Made by a program: the position numbers and the translations under genes. The notes under the pieces are model-generated. The model saw nothing but the letters and a program-made list of their open reading frames with translations. It ran no database searches and had not been told where the DNA came from. Source: Chthonomonas sp. (GTDB lineage: Bacteria; Armatimonadota; Fimbriimonadia; Fimbriimonadales; Fimbriimonadaceae). From it: DNA of 64,000 nt. The stretch is from assembly GCA_016788425.1 (NCBI GenBank), contig JAEURQ010000004.1:372001-436000 (forward strand), written 5' to 3'. Of the stretch, positions 28,138-36,597 are shown one piece after another. Position 1 is the first letter of the stretch; each line of letters starts with the position of its first letter.

Positions 28138-29372
28138 GGATCGTTGATATGGCGGGGGCGCGCAAGATTCTCGCTCAACGCGAGCTGATTTCGGACGAAG
28201 CCGAAGCCGTTGTCGAGCCGATTTTGGCCGCCGTCCGCGATCGCGGGGACGACGCGGTTCGCGAGTTCGCCGCGCGGTTTGACGGGTTCGCCGGCCCGTC
28301 GTTTACGCGCAAAGTAGTTGACCTGACGCCGACCGTGCCGTCCGATTTGGAGGACGCTTTGCAGGTGGCGGCGGGCAACATTCGCGCCTTCAGCCAAAAG
28401 CAACGGCCGCAAGGGTTCATGACCGAACTTGCGCCGGGGCACCGCGTCGGGCAGGTGTTGCGGCCCTTGTCGCGCATCGCAGCGTACGTTCCCGGTGGGC
28501 GCTATCCGTATCCGAGCACGGCACTGATGACCGCGATTCCCGCCCGGGTGGCGGGCGTTGGTGAGGTGTGGCTGACGACGCCCCAGCCGACGCCCGCGGT
28601 GGAACGCGCCGCCCAGATTGCGGGCGCGGACGCCATCGCCACGCTTGGTGGCGCGCAGGCTATTGCGGCGTTTGCCTTCGGAACCGAAACGATCCCCCAG
28701 GTGGACAAGATCGTCGGGCCGGGCAACGCGTACGTGACCGCGGCCAAAAAGCTACTCGCGGGGACGGTGAGCATCGACTTTTTGGCGGGTCCGACGGAGG
28801 TTGTAATCGTCGGTTCGCAAGGCAACCCCGCCTGGATCGCGGCGGACCTCCTCGCTCAAGCCGAGCACGATGCGACGGCATCAGCGATCTTCATCACGAC
28901 GTCGGCCCAGTTGGCCGTGCTCGTGCAAGCCGAGGTCGCGCGCCAGCTGGCGACCCTGCCGACCGCGGCGGTGGCCAAGCAGTCACTGGCGCAAGGCAGC
29001 TTCATTGCCGTGGTGCCGAGCCGCTCCGCGGCTCTGGATTTGGCCAACGAGATTGCCGCCGAGCACCTTTGTTTGCTCGATCCGGAAGACATTGATGACA
29101 TCCAGCACGCGGGAAGCATCTTCATTGGGAGCACTAGCCCCGAGGCGGCGGGCGACTACGTGACCGGGCCGAACCACGTGCTGCCGACGGGCGGCGCGGC
29201 GCGGCGACATGGCGGGCTGAGCGTGATGGACTTTCTTCGCGTGGTGACTGTCCAGCAATTGTCTCCTTCCGCCCTGGCCAACGTGGCCAGCGCGGGAGCG
29301 CGGTTGGCGCGCGCCGAAGGGTTAGAAGGCCACGCCCGAAGCATCGAGATTCGACAGGGAGAACCCGTATGA
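28134..29372 (+). CDS. hisD: Histidinol dehydrogenase
   Basis: The last two oxidations of the pathway, histidinol to histidine with NAD. The 412-residue protein shows [41 protein letters not shown], and the zinc-linked HDATASAIF and [11 protein letters not shown] segments. The start is GTG at 28134 overlapping the hisG stop (GTGA); ATG at 28149 would cost five residues. Length is slightly below the usual 430, mostly at the N-terminus. Confidence 0.95.
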   Translation: MRIVDMAGARKILAQRELISDEAEAVVEPILAAVRDRGDDAVREFAARFDGFAGPSFTRKVVDLTPTVPSDLEDALQVAAGNIRAFSQKQRPQGFMTELAPGHRVGQVLRPLSRIAAYVPGGRYPYPSTALMTAIPARVAGVGEVWLTTPQPTPAVERAAQIAGADAIATLGGAQAIAAFAFGTETIPQVDKIVGPGNAYVTAAKKLLAGTVSIDFLAGPTEVVIVGSQGNPAWIAADLLAQAEHDATASAIFITTSAQLAVLVQAEVARQLATLPTAAVAKQSLAQGSFIAVVPSRSAALDLANEIAAEHLCLLDPEDIDDIQHAGSIFIGSTSPEAAGDYVTGPNHVLPTGGAARRHGGLSVMDFLRVVTVQQLSPSALANVASAGARLARAEGLEGHARSIEIRQGEPV

Positions 29373-29956
29373 GGATCGCAACCAGAACCAGAAACACCAC
29401 CGAAACCCAGATCACCGGGTCGCTGACGATTGAGGGCGGGGGTCGGGCCCAAGTGGACACCGGAATCGGATTTTTGGATCACATGCTGCAGCTATTTGCC
29501 CGGCATGGCGGGTTCGATCTGAGCTTGAAGGCGACGGGTGACCTTCATGTGGATCAGCACCACACGGTGGAGGATGTCGGCATCGTTATCGGCGAGTTGT
29601 TCGACGCCGCGCTCGGCGACCGGCGCGGAATCAACCGGGCCGGATATTGGGTGCAGACCATGGATGAGACTCTCGTTGTGGTTGCCCTTGACCTCGGGGG
29701 CCGAGCCAGTTGCGTCTACACCGATGGAATTCGTGCCAAAACGTTAGGGGGCCTAACGGTCGAGACGGTGCCTGATTTCTTCGAAGGCTTCGCGCGGGCG
29801 GTCCGAGGAAACGTCCACGTCAAAGTGCTCTATGGGCGCAGCAGTCACCACCGACTAGAAGCGGTGTTCAAGGGTTGGGCAAGGGCCATGCGGTACGCGT
29901 GTTCGCTTGATGCGAGCCTCAAGGACCAACTGCCCTCGACCAAGGGGTTGCTATGA
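29369..29956 (+). CDS. hisB: Imidazoleglycerol-phosphate dehydratase
   Basis: Dehydrates imidazole glycerol phosphate. The 195-residue monofunctional enzyme carries the two manganese-binding motifs, [13 protein letters not shown] with [11 protein letters not shown] near residues 32-72, and the second set [18 protein letters not shown] near 150-170. Length is exactly that of bacterial HisB without the phosphatase domain, so histidinol-phosphatase must be elsewhere. ATGA overlaps link it to hisD and hisH. Confidence 0.96.
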   Translation: MRIATRTRNTTETQITGSLTIEGGGRAQVDTGIGFLDHMLQLFARHGGFDLSLKATGDLHVDQHHTVEDVGIVIGELFDAALGDRRGINRAGYWVQTMDETLVVVALDLGGRASCVYTDGIRAKTLGGLTVETVPDFFEGFARAVRGNVHVKVLYGRSSHHRLEAVFKGWARAMRYACSLDASLKDQLPSTKGLL

Positions 29957-30513
29957 TCGGGATTCTGGACTACGGGGCGGGGAACCTTTTCTCGCTCGAA
30001 AACGCCTTCCGCCACTTGAATCTCGCGACCCGTCGCGTACGGCTCGACGAATCGTGGGACGACTTAAATCGCATGGTCCTGCCTGGCGTCGGGCACTTCG
30101 GCGCAATGATGCAGGCGTTGGGCACCGCCGGGGCGGAGCGGTTGCGAGCCTTCGACCGGCCCTTGCTCGGAATCTGTTTGGGCATGCAGGCCCTGTTCGA
30201 TTCCAGCGAGGAAGCGCCCGGACAATCTGGTTTGGGCTTGCTGCGTGGCGACGTGAAGGCGTTTGGCTGCGGCGTGCGCACGCCGCACATGGGTTGGGCG
30301 CGGGTTCAATTTGGGGCGCAGGAAGATTGGTTTTACTTTGCGAATAGCTACGCCGTGACGCAGAGCGACGCGGCGTGGGGCATGGCCGAACACGGCCACC
30401 CGTTTGTCGCCGCCGTGCGCTCAGGCCGGGTAACCGGCGCGCAGTTCCACCCGGAAAAGTCCGGCGCAGCCGGGTTGGAATTCATGCGGAGGTGGGCCAC
30501 CGATGCCGGCTAA
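29953..30513 (+). CDS. hisH: Imidazole glycerol phosphate synthase glutaminase subunit
   Basis: Class I glutamine amidotransferase that passes ammonia to HisF. The 186-residue protein contains [12 protein letters not shown], the nucleophile in [12 protein letters not shown] (about residue 77) and the catalytic His-Glu in QFHPEKSG (about 166-173). Slightly shorter than usual (about 200). Overlaps hisB by ATGA and hisF by 11 nt, consistent with a stoichiometric complex. Confidence 0.95.
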   Translation: MIGILDYGAGNLFSLENAFRHLNLATRRVRLDESWDDLNRMVLPGVGHFGAMMQALGTAGAERLRAFDRPLLGICLGMQALFDSSEEAPGQSGLGLLRGDVKAFGCGVRTPHMGWARVQFGAQEDWFYFANSYAVTQSDAAWGMAEHGHPFVAAVRSGRVTGAQFHPEKSGAAGLEFMRRWATDAG

Positions 30514-31261
30514 GCGCATCATTCCTTGCCTGGATGTCACCGGTGGGCGGGTGGTCAAGGGCACCAATTTCGTGGACCTGCGCGACGCCGGCGACCCGGT
30601 TGAACTCGCCGCGCGGTACTCCGCGGAAGGCGCGGATGAGATCGTGTTCTTAGATATCGGGGCAACGCCAGAAAGTCGGCAGAGCCTCGTCGACGTGATC
30701 GCGGCGACGGCCCGAGAAGTGTTCGTCCCGCTCACGGTTGGTGGCGGCGTGAGATCGGTGCCGGACGCTCGCCGCCTGTTCGAAGCCGGCGCGGACAAGG
30801 TGGCCGTGAACACCTCGGCGGTGCAGAATCCTGAGCTGATCTCCGCACTCGCCGAGGCGTTAGGTCGGCAAGCGGTGGTGCTCGCCATCGACGCGCGGCG
30901 GGTGGACGACAGTTGGCAGGTGGTGACGCACGGCGGCCGACTCGGCACCGATTTAGACGCTGTGCATTGGGCCGCCGAAGGGGTGCGACGCGGAGCGGGC
31001 GAGATTTTGCTGACCAGCATGGATGCCGACGGGGTGCGGAGCGGCTTCGACATTCCGCTGACCGCCGCGGTTTGCGATCGCGTAAATGCGCCCGTCATTG
31101 CCAGTGGCGGTGCGTCGGGTCCGGCGAGCTTTGTTGAGCTCTTTCAGCAAACCGATTGTGAGGCCGGTCTCGCCGCGAGCATCTTTCACCTTGAAGGCAT
31201 GCGCGTCGGCGAGGTCCGCGCGGCGCTTCGCGCCGCGGGAATTGAGGTGCGCCCAGCATGA
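30503..31261 (+). CDS. hisF: Imidazole glycerol phosphate synthase cyclase subunit
   Basis: The (beta/alpha)8 barrel that makes imidazole glycerol phosphate and AICAR. The 252-residue protein starts [21 protein letters not shown] and shows the first phosphate loop LTVGGGVRS, the catalytic aspartate in LAIDARR and the late DADGVRSGFDIPLT region. Start ATG overlaps the end of hisH by 11 nt; stop overlaps hisA by ATGA. Confidence 0.97.
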   Translation: MPAKRIIPCLDVTGGRVVKGTNFVDLRDAGDPVELAARYSAEGADEIVFLDIGATPESRQSLVDVIAATAREVFVPLTVGGGVRSVPDARRLFEAGADKVAVNTSAVQNPELISALAEALGRQAVVLAIDARRVDDSWQVVTHGGRLGTDLDAVHWAAEGVRRGAGEILLTSMDADGVRSGFDIPLTAAVCDRVNAPVIASGGASGPASFVELFQQTDCEAGLAASIFHLEGMRVGEVRAALRAAGIEVRPA

Positions 31262-31953
31262 TCATTCCTTGCATTGACCTGATGGGCGGGCGGGTTGTCC
31301 AGCTTCGTCAGGGTCGCGATTTGGTCTTGGAACGCGACCTGGCCGAGACCATAGCCGCCTTCGCGGGGTTCCCGCTGTTGCATGTGATTGACCTGGACGC
31401 GGCGCTGGGTCTGGGCGATAACGCGGGCATGGTTGAGCGTGTTGCGGCCAACTTCACGGTTCGCGTGGGCGGCGGAATCCGGTCGGTCGCGGCGGCGAAA
31501 GCCGCGGTAGCAGCCGGGGCCAACCAGGTGATTTTGGGTTCGGCGGCGTTTCGCGATGGCCAGCCCGACCAGGCCTTTGTGCGAGTGGTCGCCCGCTCGA
31601 TTGGGCTCGAACGCGTGATCGTTGCGATTGATTCACTCGGCGGCAAGATCGCGGTGAAGGGGTGGCGCGAGACGCTCAAGCTATCGCCCGCCGAAGCTAT
31701 GGCCGCCTTCGAGCCGGTGTGCGCGGGCTTTCTGTGCACGTGCGTGGATCGCGAAGGGAAGCTGGGCGGCACCGATCTGGCGTTGTTCGCCGATTTGCGA
31801 GCACAAACCACCAAGCGTTTGGTGGCTGCGGGAGGCATTACCACGATTGCCGAAGTAGAAGAGTTGAGCCGCCAGCGGATTGATGTGGCGCTTGGCATGG
31901 CGATTTACCAAGGGCACTTAAATCTGGAGGAATTGCGGAGGCTAAATCAGTGA
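31258..31953 (+). CDS. hisA: ProFAR isomerase
   Basis: The Amadori-type isomerase preceding HisF/HisH. The 231-residue barrel starts IIPCIDLMGGRVVQLRQGRD, with catalytic Asp8, then RVGGGIRSVAAAKAA and the second half GFLCTCVDREGKLGGTDLAL and AAGGITTIAEVEEL. Distinct from a bifunctional PriA by its place beside hisF, although the TrpF function cannot be excluded from sequence alone. Last histidine gene; hisC and hisE are not here. Confidence 0.95.
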   Translation: MIIPCIDLMGGRVVQLRQGRDLVLERDLAETIAAFAGFPLLHVIDLDAALGLGDNAGMVERVAANFTVRVGGGIRSVAAAKAAVAAGANQVILGSAAFRDGQPDQAFVRVVARSIGLERVIVAIDSLGGKIAVKGWRETLKLSPAEAMAAFEPVCAGFLCTCVDREGKLGGTDLALFADLRAQTTKRLVAAGGITTIAEVEELSRQRIDVALGMAIYQGHLNLEELRRLNQ

Positions 31954-31984
31954 ACCACACCCAGGTTTGAACGTCCGACTCGGC

Positions 31985-33445
31985 ATGGCATTGACGGAAC
32001 GCGAAAAGGTCGCCCACCTGCTGCGCAGGTTTGGGCTTGGCGCAAGCGAGGCGGAGCTCGATTACTACGGGGCAAACGGCAGTAAGGGCGCGATGGACCT
32101 GCTCCTCAATTACGAGAACGTCGATCCGGGCTACGAGCTGACGCCGGATTCGTTTGTCAACGATCGCGGCATTATCAACATGCGCGTGGCGCAGGGCATT
32201 TGGTACACGCGCCTGGTTATGACTCGCCGACCGCTCGAAGAGAAAATGACGATCTTCTGGCACAACCACTTCGCCACGGCCAGCATGAAAGTGGATAGCG
32301 CCTATGCGATGCTGAACAATATCAGCACGCTTCGGGCGTACGGCACCGACAACTTCCGCGACCTTTTGCACCACATCAGCAAGGACCCGGCAATGATTTT
32401 TTGGCTGGATAACCAAGAGAACGTGAAGGGCAAACCGAACGAGAACTTCGCTCGCGAGGTGATGGAACTCTTCACGCTCGGCATCGGCCACTACTCCGAA
32501 AAAGATGTGCAAGAGGCGGCCCGCGCGTTCACCGGTTGGACGTATGGTGCGGGGCAACGCGCCGCGAACGAAGCGGCTCGCGCTCCGCGACGCCTGGAAT
32601 CGTTTAGGTTTGTCCGCACAAGATTTGACGAAGGCGCGAAAACCGTGCTCGGCAAGACAGGCAACCACACGGGCGAAGACGTGCTTGACCTGCTTTGCGA
32701 TCACCCCCAAACCGCGCGGTTTATCGCGGGCAAGATGTGGTCTTGGTTCGCCTACGAGAATCCGGAGCCCGGGCTTGTGGATCGGCTCGCCAAGAAGTTC
32801 CGCGACAGCAACCTAGAAATCAAGGCGCTGATTCGCGCGATCATGGAAGCGCCGGAGTTTTACAGTGAGAAGGCGGTTCAGCGGGTCGTGAAAAATCCGG
32901 TGGACTTTACGATCCCGATTTTGCGGCAACTTGGCATCGGCCGCAACATCGCCGAGCAGGCAAGAGAAGCCGAGGCGAATCCGCGCATCAACGCGCAAAA
33001 CGGGGTGAACATCAAGTTGCTGTCGGCCAGTCGACCGGGTTTCGCCACGGTGAGCCCGTCGACTTCAATGGGTATGGAACTGATGAATCCGCCCGATGTC
33101 AGCGGTTGGCGCACCGGCGCCTATTGGATCACCTCGGCCACCATGGTCGAGCGCGCGAAATTCGCCGATCACCTGATGAACCGGCCCCAGTTGGCGGGCG
33201 GGGGTGGCGGCGGAAACCAGGGTCGCAACTTGCCGTTGGGCATCAGCCTCGCCGGTTTGTTCAGCCGCAACGCGCCGGCCACCGAAGTGGTGGATAAACT
33301 CGTCAGCGTCCTCGATTGCAAGTTATCGGCGAAAAGCTATAGCGTTCTCATGAGTGCGGCGGAAACCGCCGCGGGTGATCCGAACGCCATGGCCCACGCG
33401 GTGCTCAAGGTGCTGTTCGTCGCGCCGGAATTCCAGTTCTGCTAG
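31985..33445 (+). CDS. DUF1800 family protein
   Basis: The 486-residue protein opens LTEREKVAHLLRRFGLGAS, the hallmark of DUF1800, then RRPLEEKMTIFWHNHFATA, ENFAREVMELFTLGIGHYSEKDVQEAARAFTGW and VKNPVDFTIPILRQLG. The function of this family is unknown; it is usually a partner of a secreted DUF1501 protein, but none is next to it. ATG at 31985 is chosen over the TTG at 31967. It follows hisA by 31 bp without a terminator. The TAG shares CTAG with the convergent nitrilase gene. Confidence 0.88.
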   Translation: MALTEREKVAHLLRRFGLGASEAELDYYGANGSKGAMDLLLNYENVDPGYELTPDSFVNDRGIINMRVAQGIWYTRLVMTRRPLEEKMTIFWHNHFATASMKVDSAYAMLNNISTLRAYGTDNFRDLLHHISKDPAMIFWLDNQENVKGKPNENFAREVMELFTLGIGHYSEKDVQEAARAFTGWTYGAGQRAANEAARAPRRLESFRFVRTRFDEGAKTVLGKTGNHTGEDVLDLLCDHPQTARFIAGKMWSWFAYENPEPGLVDRLAKKFRDSNLEIKALIRAIMEAPEFYSEKAVQRVVKNPVDFTIPILRQLGIGRNIAEQAREAEANPRINAQNGVNIKLLSASRPGFATVSPSTSMGMELMNPPDVSGWRTGAYWITSATMVERAKFADHLMNRPQLAGGGGGGNQGRNLPLGISLAGLFSRNAPATEVVDKLVSVLDCKLSAKSYSVLMSAAETAAGDPNAMAHAVLKVLFVAPEFQFC

Positions 33446-34266
33446 CGCGGAACGATGCGCCAGCAACTCGGGTCGCGGTCGTGCCAATTGCGCACGTCAT
33501 CGGAGTTGCGCGCGAGTTCCAACTGGTCGAAGTCGAGCGTGGCAATCGCCACGCCTTCCTTGTGGAGCGGGGTCTCGGCCAGCACCGCGCTCTCCGCAAA
33601 TGGACTCACGCTCGGCGCAAGAATCGCGCTGCTGCCGTAAGTGGTCGGCACCGGCTCGACTTCGAGTGAACCCACCAGGGAGGAGTGGATCACAAAAATC
33701 TGGTTTTCAATCGCGCGCGCTTGGCAACTCCACCGCACGCGTTGGAACCCGCGCACGGTCTCAGTGAAGGCGGGCACGGCGAGCACGCGACACCCGGCTT
33801 CGGCGAGGATACGCCCCGCCTCGGGGAACTCGCTGTCGTAGCAAATAAGGGTGGAGAGCTGGTCGATCGGCTCGCGCAAACCTTGGCCCGCAGAAATGTT
33901 CATGTCTTGCTGCTCAAACTGGGTGAGTTTGAGTTTGGCCTGAAGCTGAATGCCAGCCTGGCGAACGAGCGGGGATATGTTCTGGTATTGCGGACCAATG
34001 TTGGCGATATGGCTCCCGCCCACGATCACCAGACCGCGATCCATCGCGACTCGCTCCATCGCTTTGACGATCTCGGGGAAGGCCGCCGCGAGCTTCACGA
34101 GGTCGCCGCCAAAGAAGGGAAGGAGTTCCAGCGAAAAGAACTCGGGCAGCACCGCCAGCGAGCCGTCCGGACATTGGGCCAGTAGCCCATGCAAATGCCC
34201 CACAAACTCCTCAAAGGAGCTTGCGGGGCGGATTTTCCACGCGATGGCGCAGGCGGTGAGGGTCAT
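33442..34266 (-). CDS. Nitrilase-superfamily carbon-nitrogen hydrolase
   Basis: The 274-residue protein carries the Glu-Lys-Cys triad: LPEFF (about residue 42), KLKLTQFE (about 113) and ICYDSEFPEAG (about 140). This is the nitrilase fold that hydrolyses amides or nitriles through a thioester. Closest in feel to the omega-amidase and N-carbamoyl amidase branches (CWRIVPR at the end is not diagnostic). The substrate is not readable. It follows the flagellin gene by 19 bp on the same strand, with no obvious functional link. Confidence 0.87.
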   Translation of the reverse strand: MTLTACAIAWKIRPASSFEEFVGHLHGLLAQCPDGSLAVLPEFFSLELLPFFGGDLVKLAAAFPEIVKAMERVAMDRGLVIVGGSHIANIGPQYQNISPLVRQAGIQLQAKLKLTQFEQQDMNISAGQGLREPIDQLSTLICYDSEFPEAGRILAEAGCRVLAVPAFTETVRGFQRVRWSCQARAIENQIFVIHSSLVGSLEVEPVPTTYGSSAILAPSVSPFAESAVLAETPLHKEGVAIATLDFDQLELARNSDDVRNWHDRDPSCWRIVPR

Positions 34267-34285
34267 GCCCTCAGATTACCGGCTG

Positions 34286-35743
34286 CTACTGACCGCGGAT
34301 GAGCGAAAGGACCTGCTGCGGAGTTTGGTTGGCCTGCGCGAGCATGGCCATGCCGCTTTGCTGCAGGATCTGCAGCCGCGTGTAGTTCGTCATTTCCTCG
34401 GCCATGTCGGCGTCGCGGATTTGGCTTTCGCTGGCGGTGAGGTTTTCCTTCGCCACGCTCAGCGACTTCACGGTGGAATCTAAGAAGTTGGCTTGGAACG
34501 AACCGAGTTCGCCGCGCCACTGAGCAAGCTGGTTCACCGCGGCGTCCACGATCTGCATCGCCTCTTCCGCGCCAACTTGCGTGGTTACGTCGAGGTCGGT
34601 CAGCGACTTTGTGCCGACGATCCCGAGCCCGAGGTTGCGCGAGTACACCTGCGGCATGCTAAATGCGATCGCCTGGTTGGCGTTCGCGCCGATTTGGAAC
34701 CGGACGTTGCCCGCCGTCACCGCGCCAACGTTGGTCAACGCGGCAAGACCGGCGTTCCCGGCTTCGGTTACGGTCACGATGTTGCCGAAGGTGTCACTCA
34801 GCTTCAGACCGCTTTCCTTAGGACCTTGACCGCCCTTAAACTGGACTGTCTTGGAACCGGCCGTGGTCTGCGCCGTGACGTCGAAAATCGCGTCAATCCC
34901 GGTTGCGGATGCGCTCGCCGCATTGTGAATAATGTTCGAGGGATCGAAGAAGTTGAGGCCGAATTGGCTGCCGTATTGATTGGCCTCGAGCTTGATCGAG
35001 ACGTTCGCGCCGTTCGGCACAACCGAAGCAACCACGCCGGTGGAAGCCGAGAGGTTGTTCACCTTGGCGACCAGGCTGTTCACGGTTTCCGAACCGCTGC
35101 TGGCGATGCTGTAGCCGTTGATGACGAACGAGCCCGTCTGCGTGACCACCGCGTTGCCGCTGGCAAACGCGTTGCCGAGCGTGGTGGTGGCCTTGGTGGC
35201 CGCGGTTTGCTTAAGAACTTGAATAGAACCGTTGATGATCGGCTCGCCGCCAAACGTGCCGCTCATGTAGATGCCGCTGACGTTAGTAATGTCGGTGACG
35301 TTGGCCACCGCGCCGGCCGTGCCGTCAAGGATCTTCTTGTTGCCCCAGGCGGTCTGCTCGGCAATCCGGTCAATCGATTGCAGAGTCGAGCGAATTTGAC
35401 TTTGGTTGGCTTGCAGCGAGGCCGAGTCCACAACCGCCGTGTTGGCGCTGGCGACGGCGAGACCGCGCAAGTTGCGGACGAGGCGCTGCACTTCTTCCAG
35501 AGCGGCTTCCGCCGTCTTGGTCATGTTCACCGCATCTTGCGAATTGCGGATCGCCTGATCGATGCCCTGAAGTTGGGCGCGCATCCCTTCCGAGATAATT
35601 AGCCCGGCGGGGTCGTCGCCGGCGCGGTTGATCCGCATGCCGGTGGAAAGGCGCGAAATACTAGCCCCTAACTCACCCACAGTGGAGTTGAGGTTGCGCA
35701 GGGCGTTCAGCGCTTGGGTATTCGTGTTGATCCGTAGACTCAC
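34286..35743 (-). CDS. fliC: Flagellin
   Basis: Filament subunit of the bacterial flagellum. The 485-residue protein has the conserved D0/D1 N-terminus (SLRINTNTQALNALRNLN, then RLSTGMRINRAGDDPAGLIISEGM) and the C-terminal SQIRDADMAEEMTNYTRLQILQQSGMAMLAQANQ, so both coiled-coil ends that polymerise are intact. The central 200 residues are variable and surface-exposed. The start is GTG at 35743 after CCGAGGTCAACAA. No other flagellar gene is in the window. A small ORF overlaps the start by GTGA. Confidence 0.94.
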   Translation of the reverse strand: MSLRINTNTQALNALRNLNSTVGELGASISRLSTGMRINRAGDDPAGLIISEGMRAQLQGIDQAIRNSQDAVNMTKTAEAALEEVQRLVRNLRGLAVASANTAVVDSASLQANQSQIRSTLQSIDRIAEQTAWGNKKILDGTAGAVANVTDITNVSGIYMSGTFGGEPIINGSIQVLKQTAATKATTTLGNAFASGNAVVTQTGSFVINGYSIASSGSETVNSLVAKVNNLSASTGVVASVVPNGANVSIKLEANQYGSQFGLNFFDPSNIIHNAASASATGIDAIFDVTAQTTAGSKTVQFKGGQGPKESGLKLSDTFGNIVTVTEAGNAGLAALTNVGAVTAGNVRFQIGANANQAIAFSMPQVYSRNLGLGIVGTKSLTDLDVTTQVGAEEAMQIVDAAVNQLAQWRGELGSFQANFLDSTVKSLSVAKENLTASESQIRDADMAEEMTNYTRLQILQQSGMAMLAQANQTPQQVLSLIRGQ

Positions 35744-35931
35744 TTGTTGACCTCGGCTCGCGGTTTTTGACCATCAAATTTCAAAAACACGATTTGCCAT
35801 GTGAAATCTTCGGCGGCATGTGGAATGAACTTTAGGTTTTTGAGATTGACCCCGCACGATTGCTGGCTTTTCTGAACCTGGAGGCGGGTTTGGCAGTCTT
35901 CTTGAACGTAGCTCAGAGGAAAGGTGGACAA
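35740..35931 (-). CDS. Small ORF coupled to flagellin (63 residues, uncertain)
   Basis: A TTG-started frame of 63 codons ends in TGA that overlaps the flagellin GTG start (GTGA), the arrangement used elsewhere in this genome for coupled genes. The product (ending FLKFDGQKPRAEVNK) has no recognised family. It could be a real flagellar accessory protein or simply the flagellin 5' leader. No good ribosome site is visible. Confidence 0.3.
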   Translation of the reverse strand: MSTFPLSYVQEDCQTRLQVQKSQQSCGVNLKNLKFIPHAAEDFTWQIVFLKFDGQKPRAEVNK

Positions 35932-36023
35932 TTCTTTTGAGAAAATGTGACAACCATCGCAATTTTTGGGCTACAACCAGTATTATTACTGCGTCCCTTC
36001 CAGAGAGGAGGGCGATACAATAC

Positions 36024-36542
36024 GTGAGAAAATACAGTTTTGTCCCAGTTTGGGGACAGTCTGCAGTGACCTTGGAGAGGTCTAGAAAATTGGTACGGTT
36101 GAATCAGGTTACAGCTACGCTCGGTTGTCTCGGCGTGTTAGGGTTGTGTGCCTTCGTGGGGAAACCCTCCGAAGCGCCCGCAGCTTCAAGCAACGTTGAT
36201 TTGGCCGCACTACGCCACGAGGTGGCCCGACTGACGGAGGAGAATCGCTTGATGAACTCCCGCGTTCAGGAGTTTCGCCGCGAATTCAACGGTCTGCAGA
36301 CTGACTTCAGCAGTTTTTCGGTCGATCTCAGCAACCTTTCGGAACAGCGACGGGTGAGTGGTTCGGACCTGGAAAGTGCCCTCGGCTTTACGACCGACCT
36401 CGGCTTCACCCTGATCAACTTGGAAAGCAATCTTCAATATCTGGAGAAGCGCGTCAAGGCCAGCGATCCCAAGATCCTGAACGACGAAGTCGCTTCTTTG
36501 CTGAAGAAGCATCCGATTCACGAAAAGCTCGCCTCGCGCTGA
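36024..36542 (+). CDS. Membrane-anchored coiled-coil protein, unknown
   Basis: From the GTG at 36024 (GGAGG about 12 nt upstream) the protein has about 172 residues. One membrane helix lies near residues 28-46 (ATLGCLGVLGLCAFVG), then a long charged coiled-coil region (LAALRHEVARLTEENRLMNSRVQEF and LVKK-like ends) with heptads of leucine. A later GTG at 36066 is an alternative. It lies between the flagellin and the dipeptidase and is followed by a hairpin. Function unknown; the periplasmic coiled coil suggests a structural or spacer role. Confidence 0.6.
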   Translation: MRKYSFVPVWGQSAVTLERSRKLVRLNQVTATLGCLGVLGLCAFVGKPSEAPAASSNVDLAALRHEVARLTEENRLMNSRVQEFRREFNGLQTDFSSFSVDLSNLSEQRRVSGSDLESALGFTTDLGFTLINLESNLQYLEKRVKASDPKILNDEVASLLKKHPIHEKLASR

Positions 36543-36565
36543 GCTAACCATTCGCGAGTTTTCCC

Positions 36566-36589
36566 GGCTACCCGTTCCCTCGGGTAGCC
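36566..36589 (+). terminator. Probable terminator
   Basis: A perfect 9-bp stem GGCTACCCG / CGGGTAGCC with a TTCCCT loop follows the coiled-coil gene. The T-run after it is weak (TTCGCTTT), so termination may be partial. It ends 9 nt before the dipeptidase ATG. Confidence 0.5.
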
Positions 36590-36597
36590 TTCGCTTT

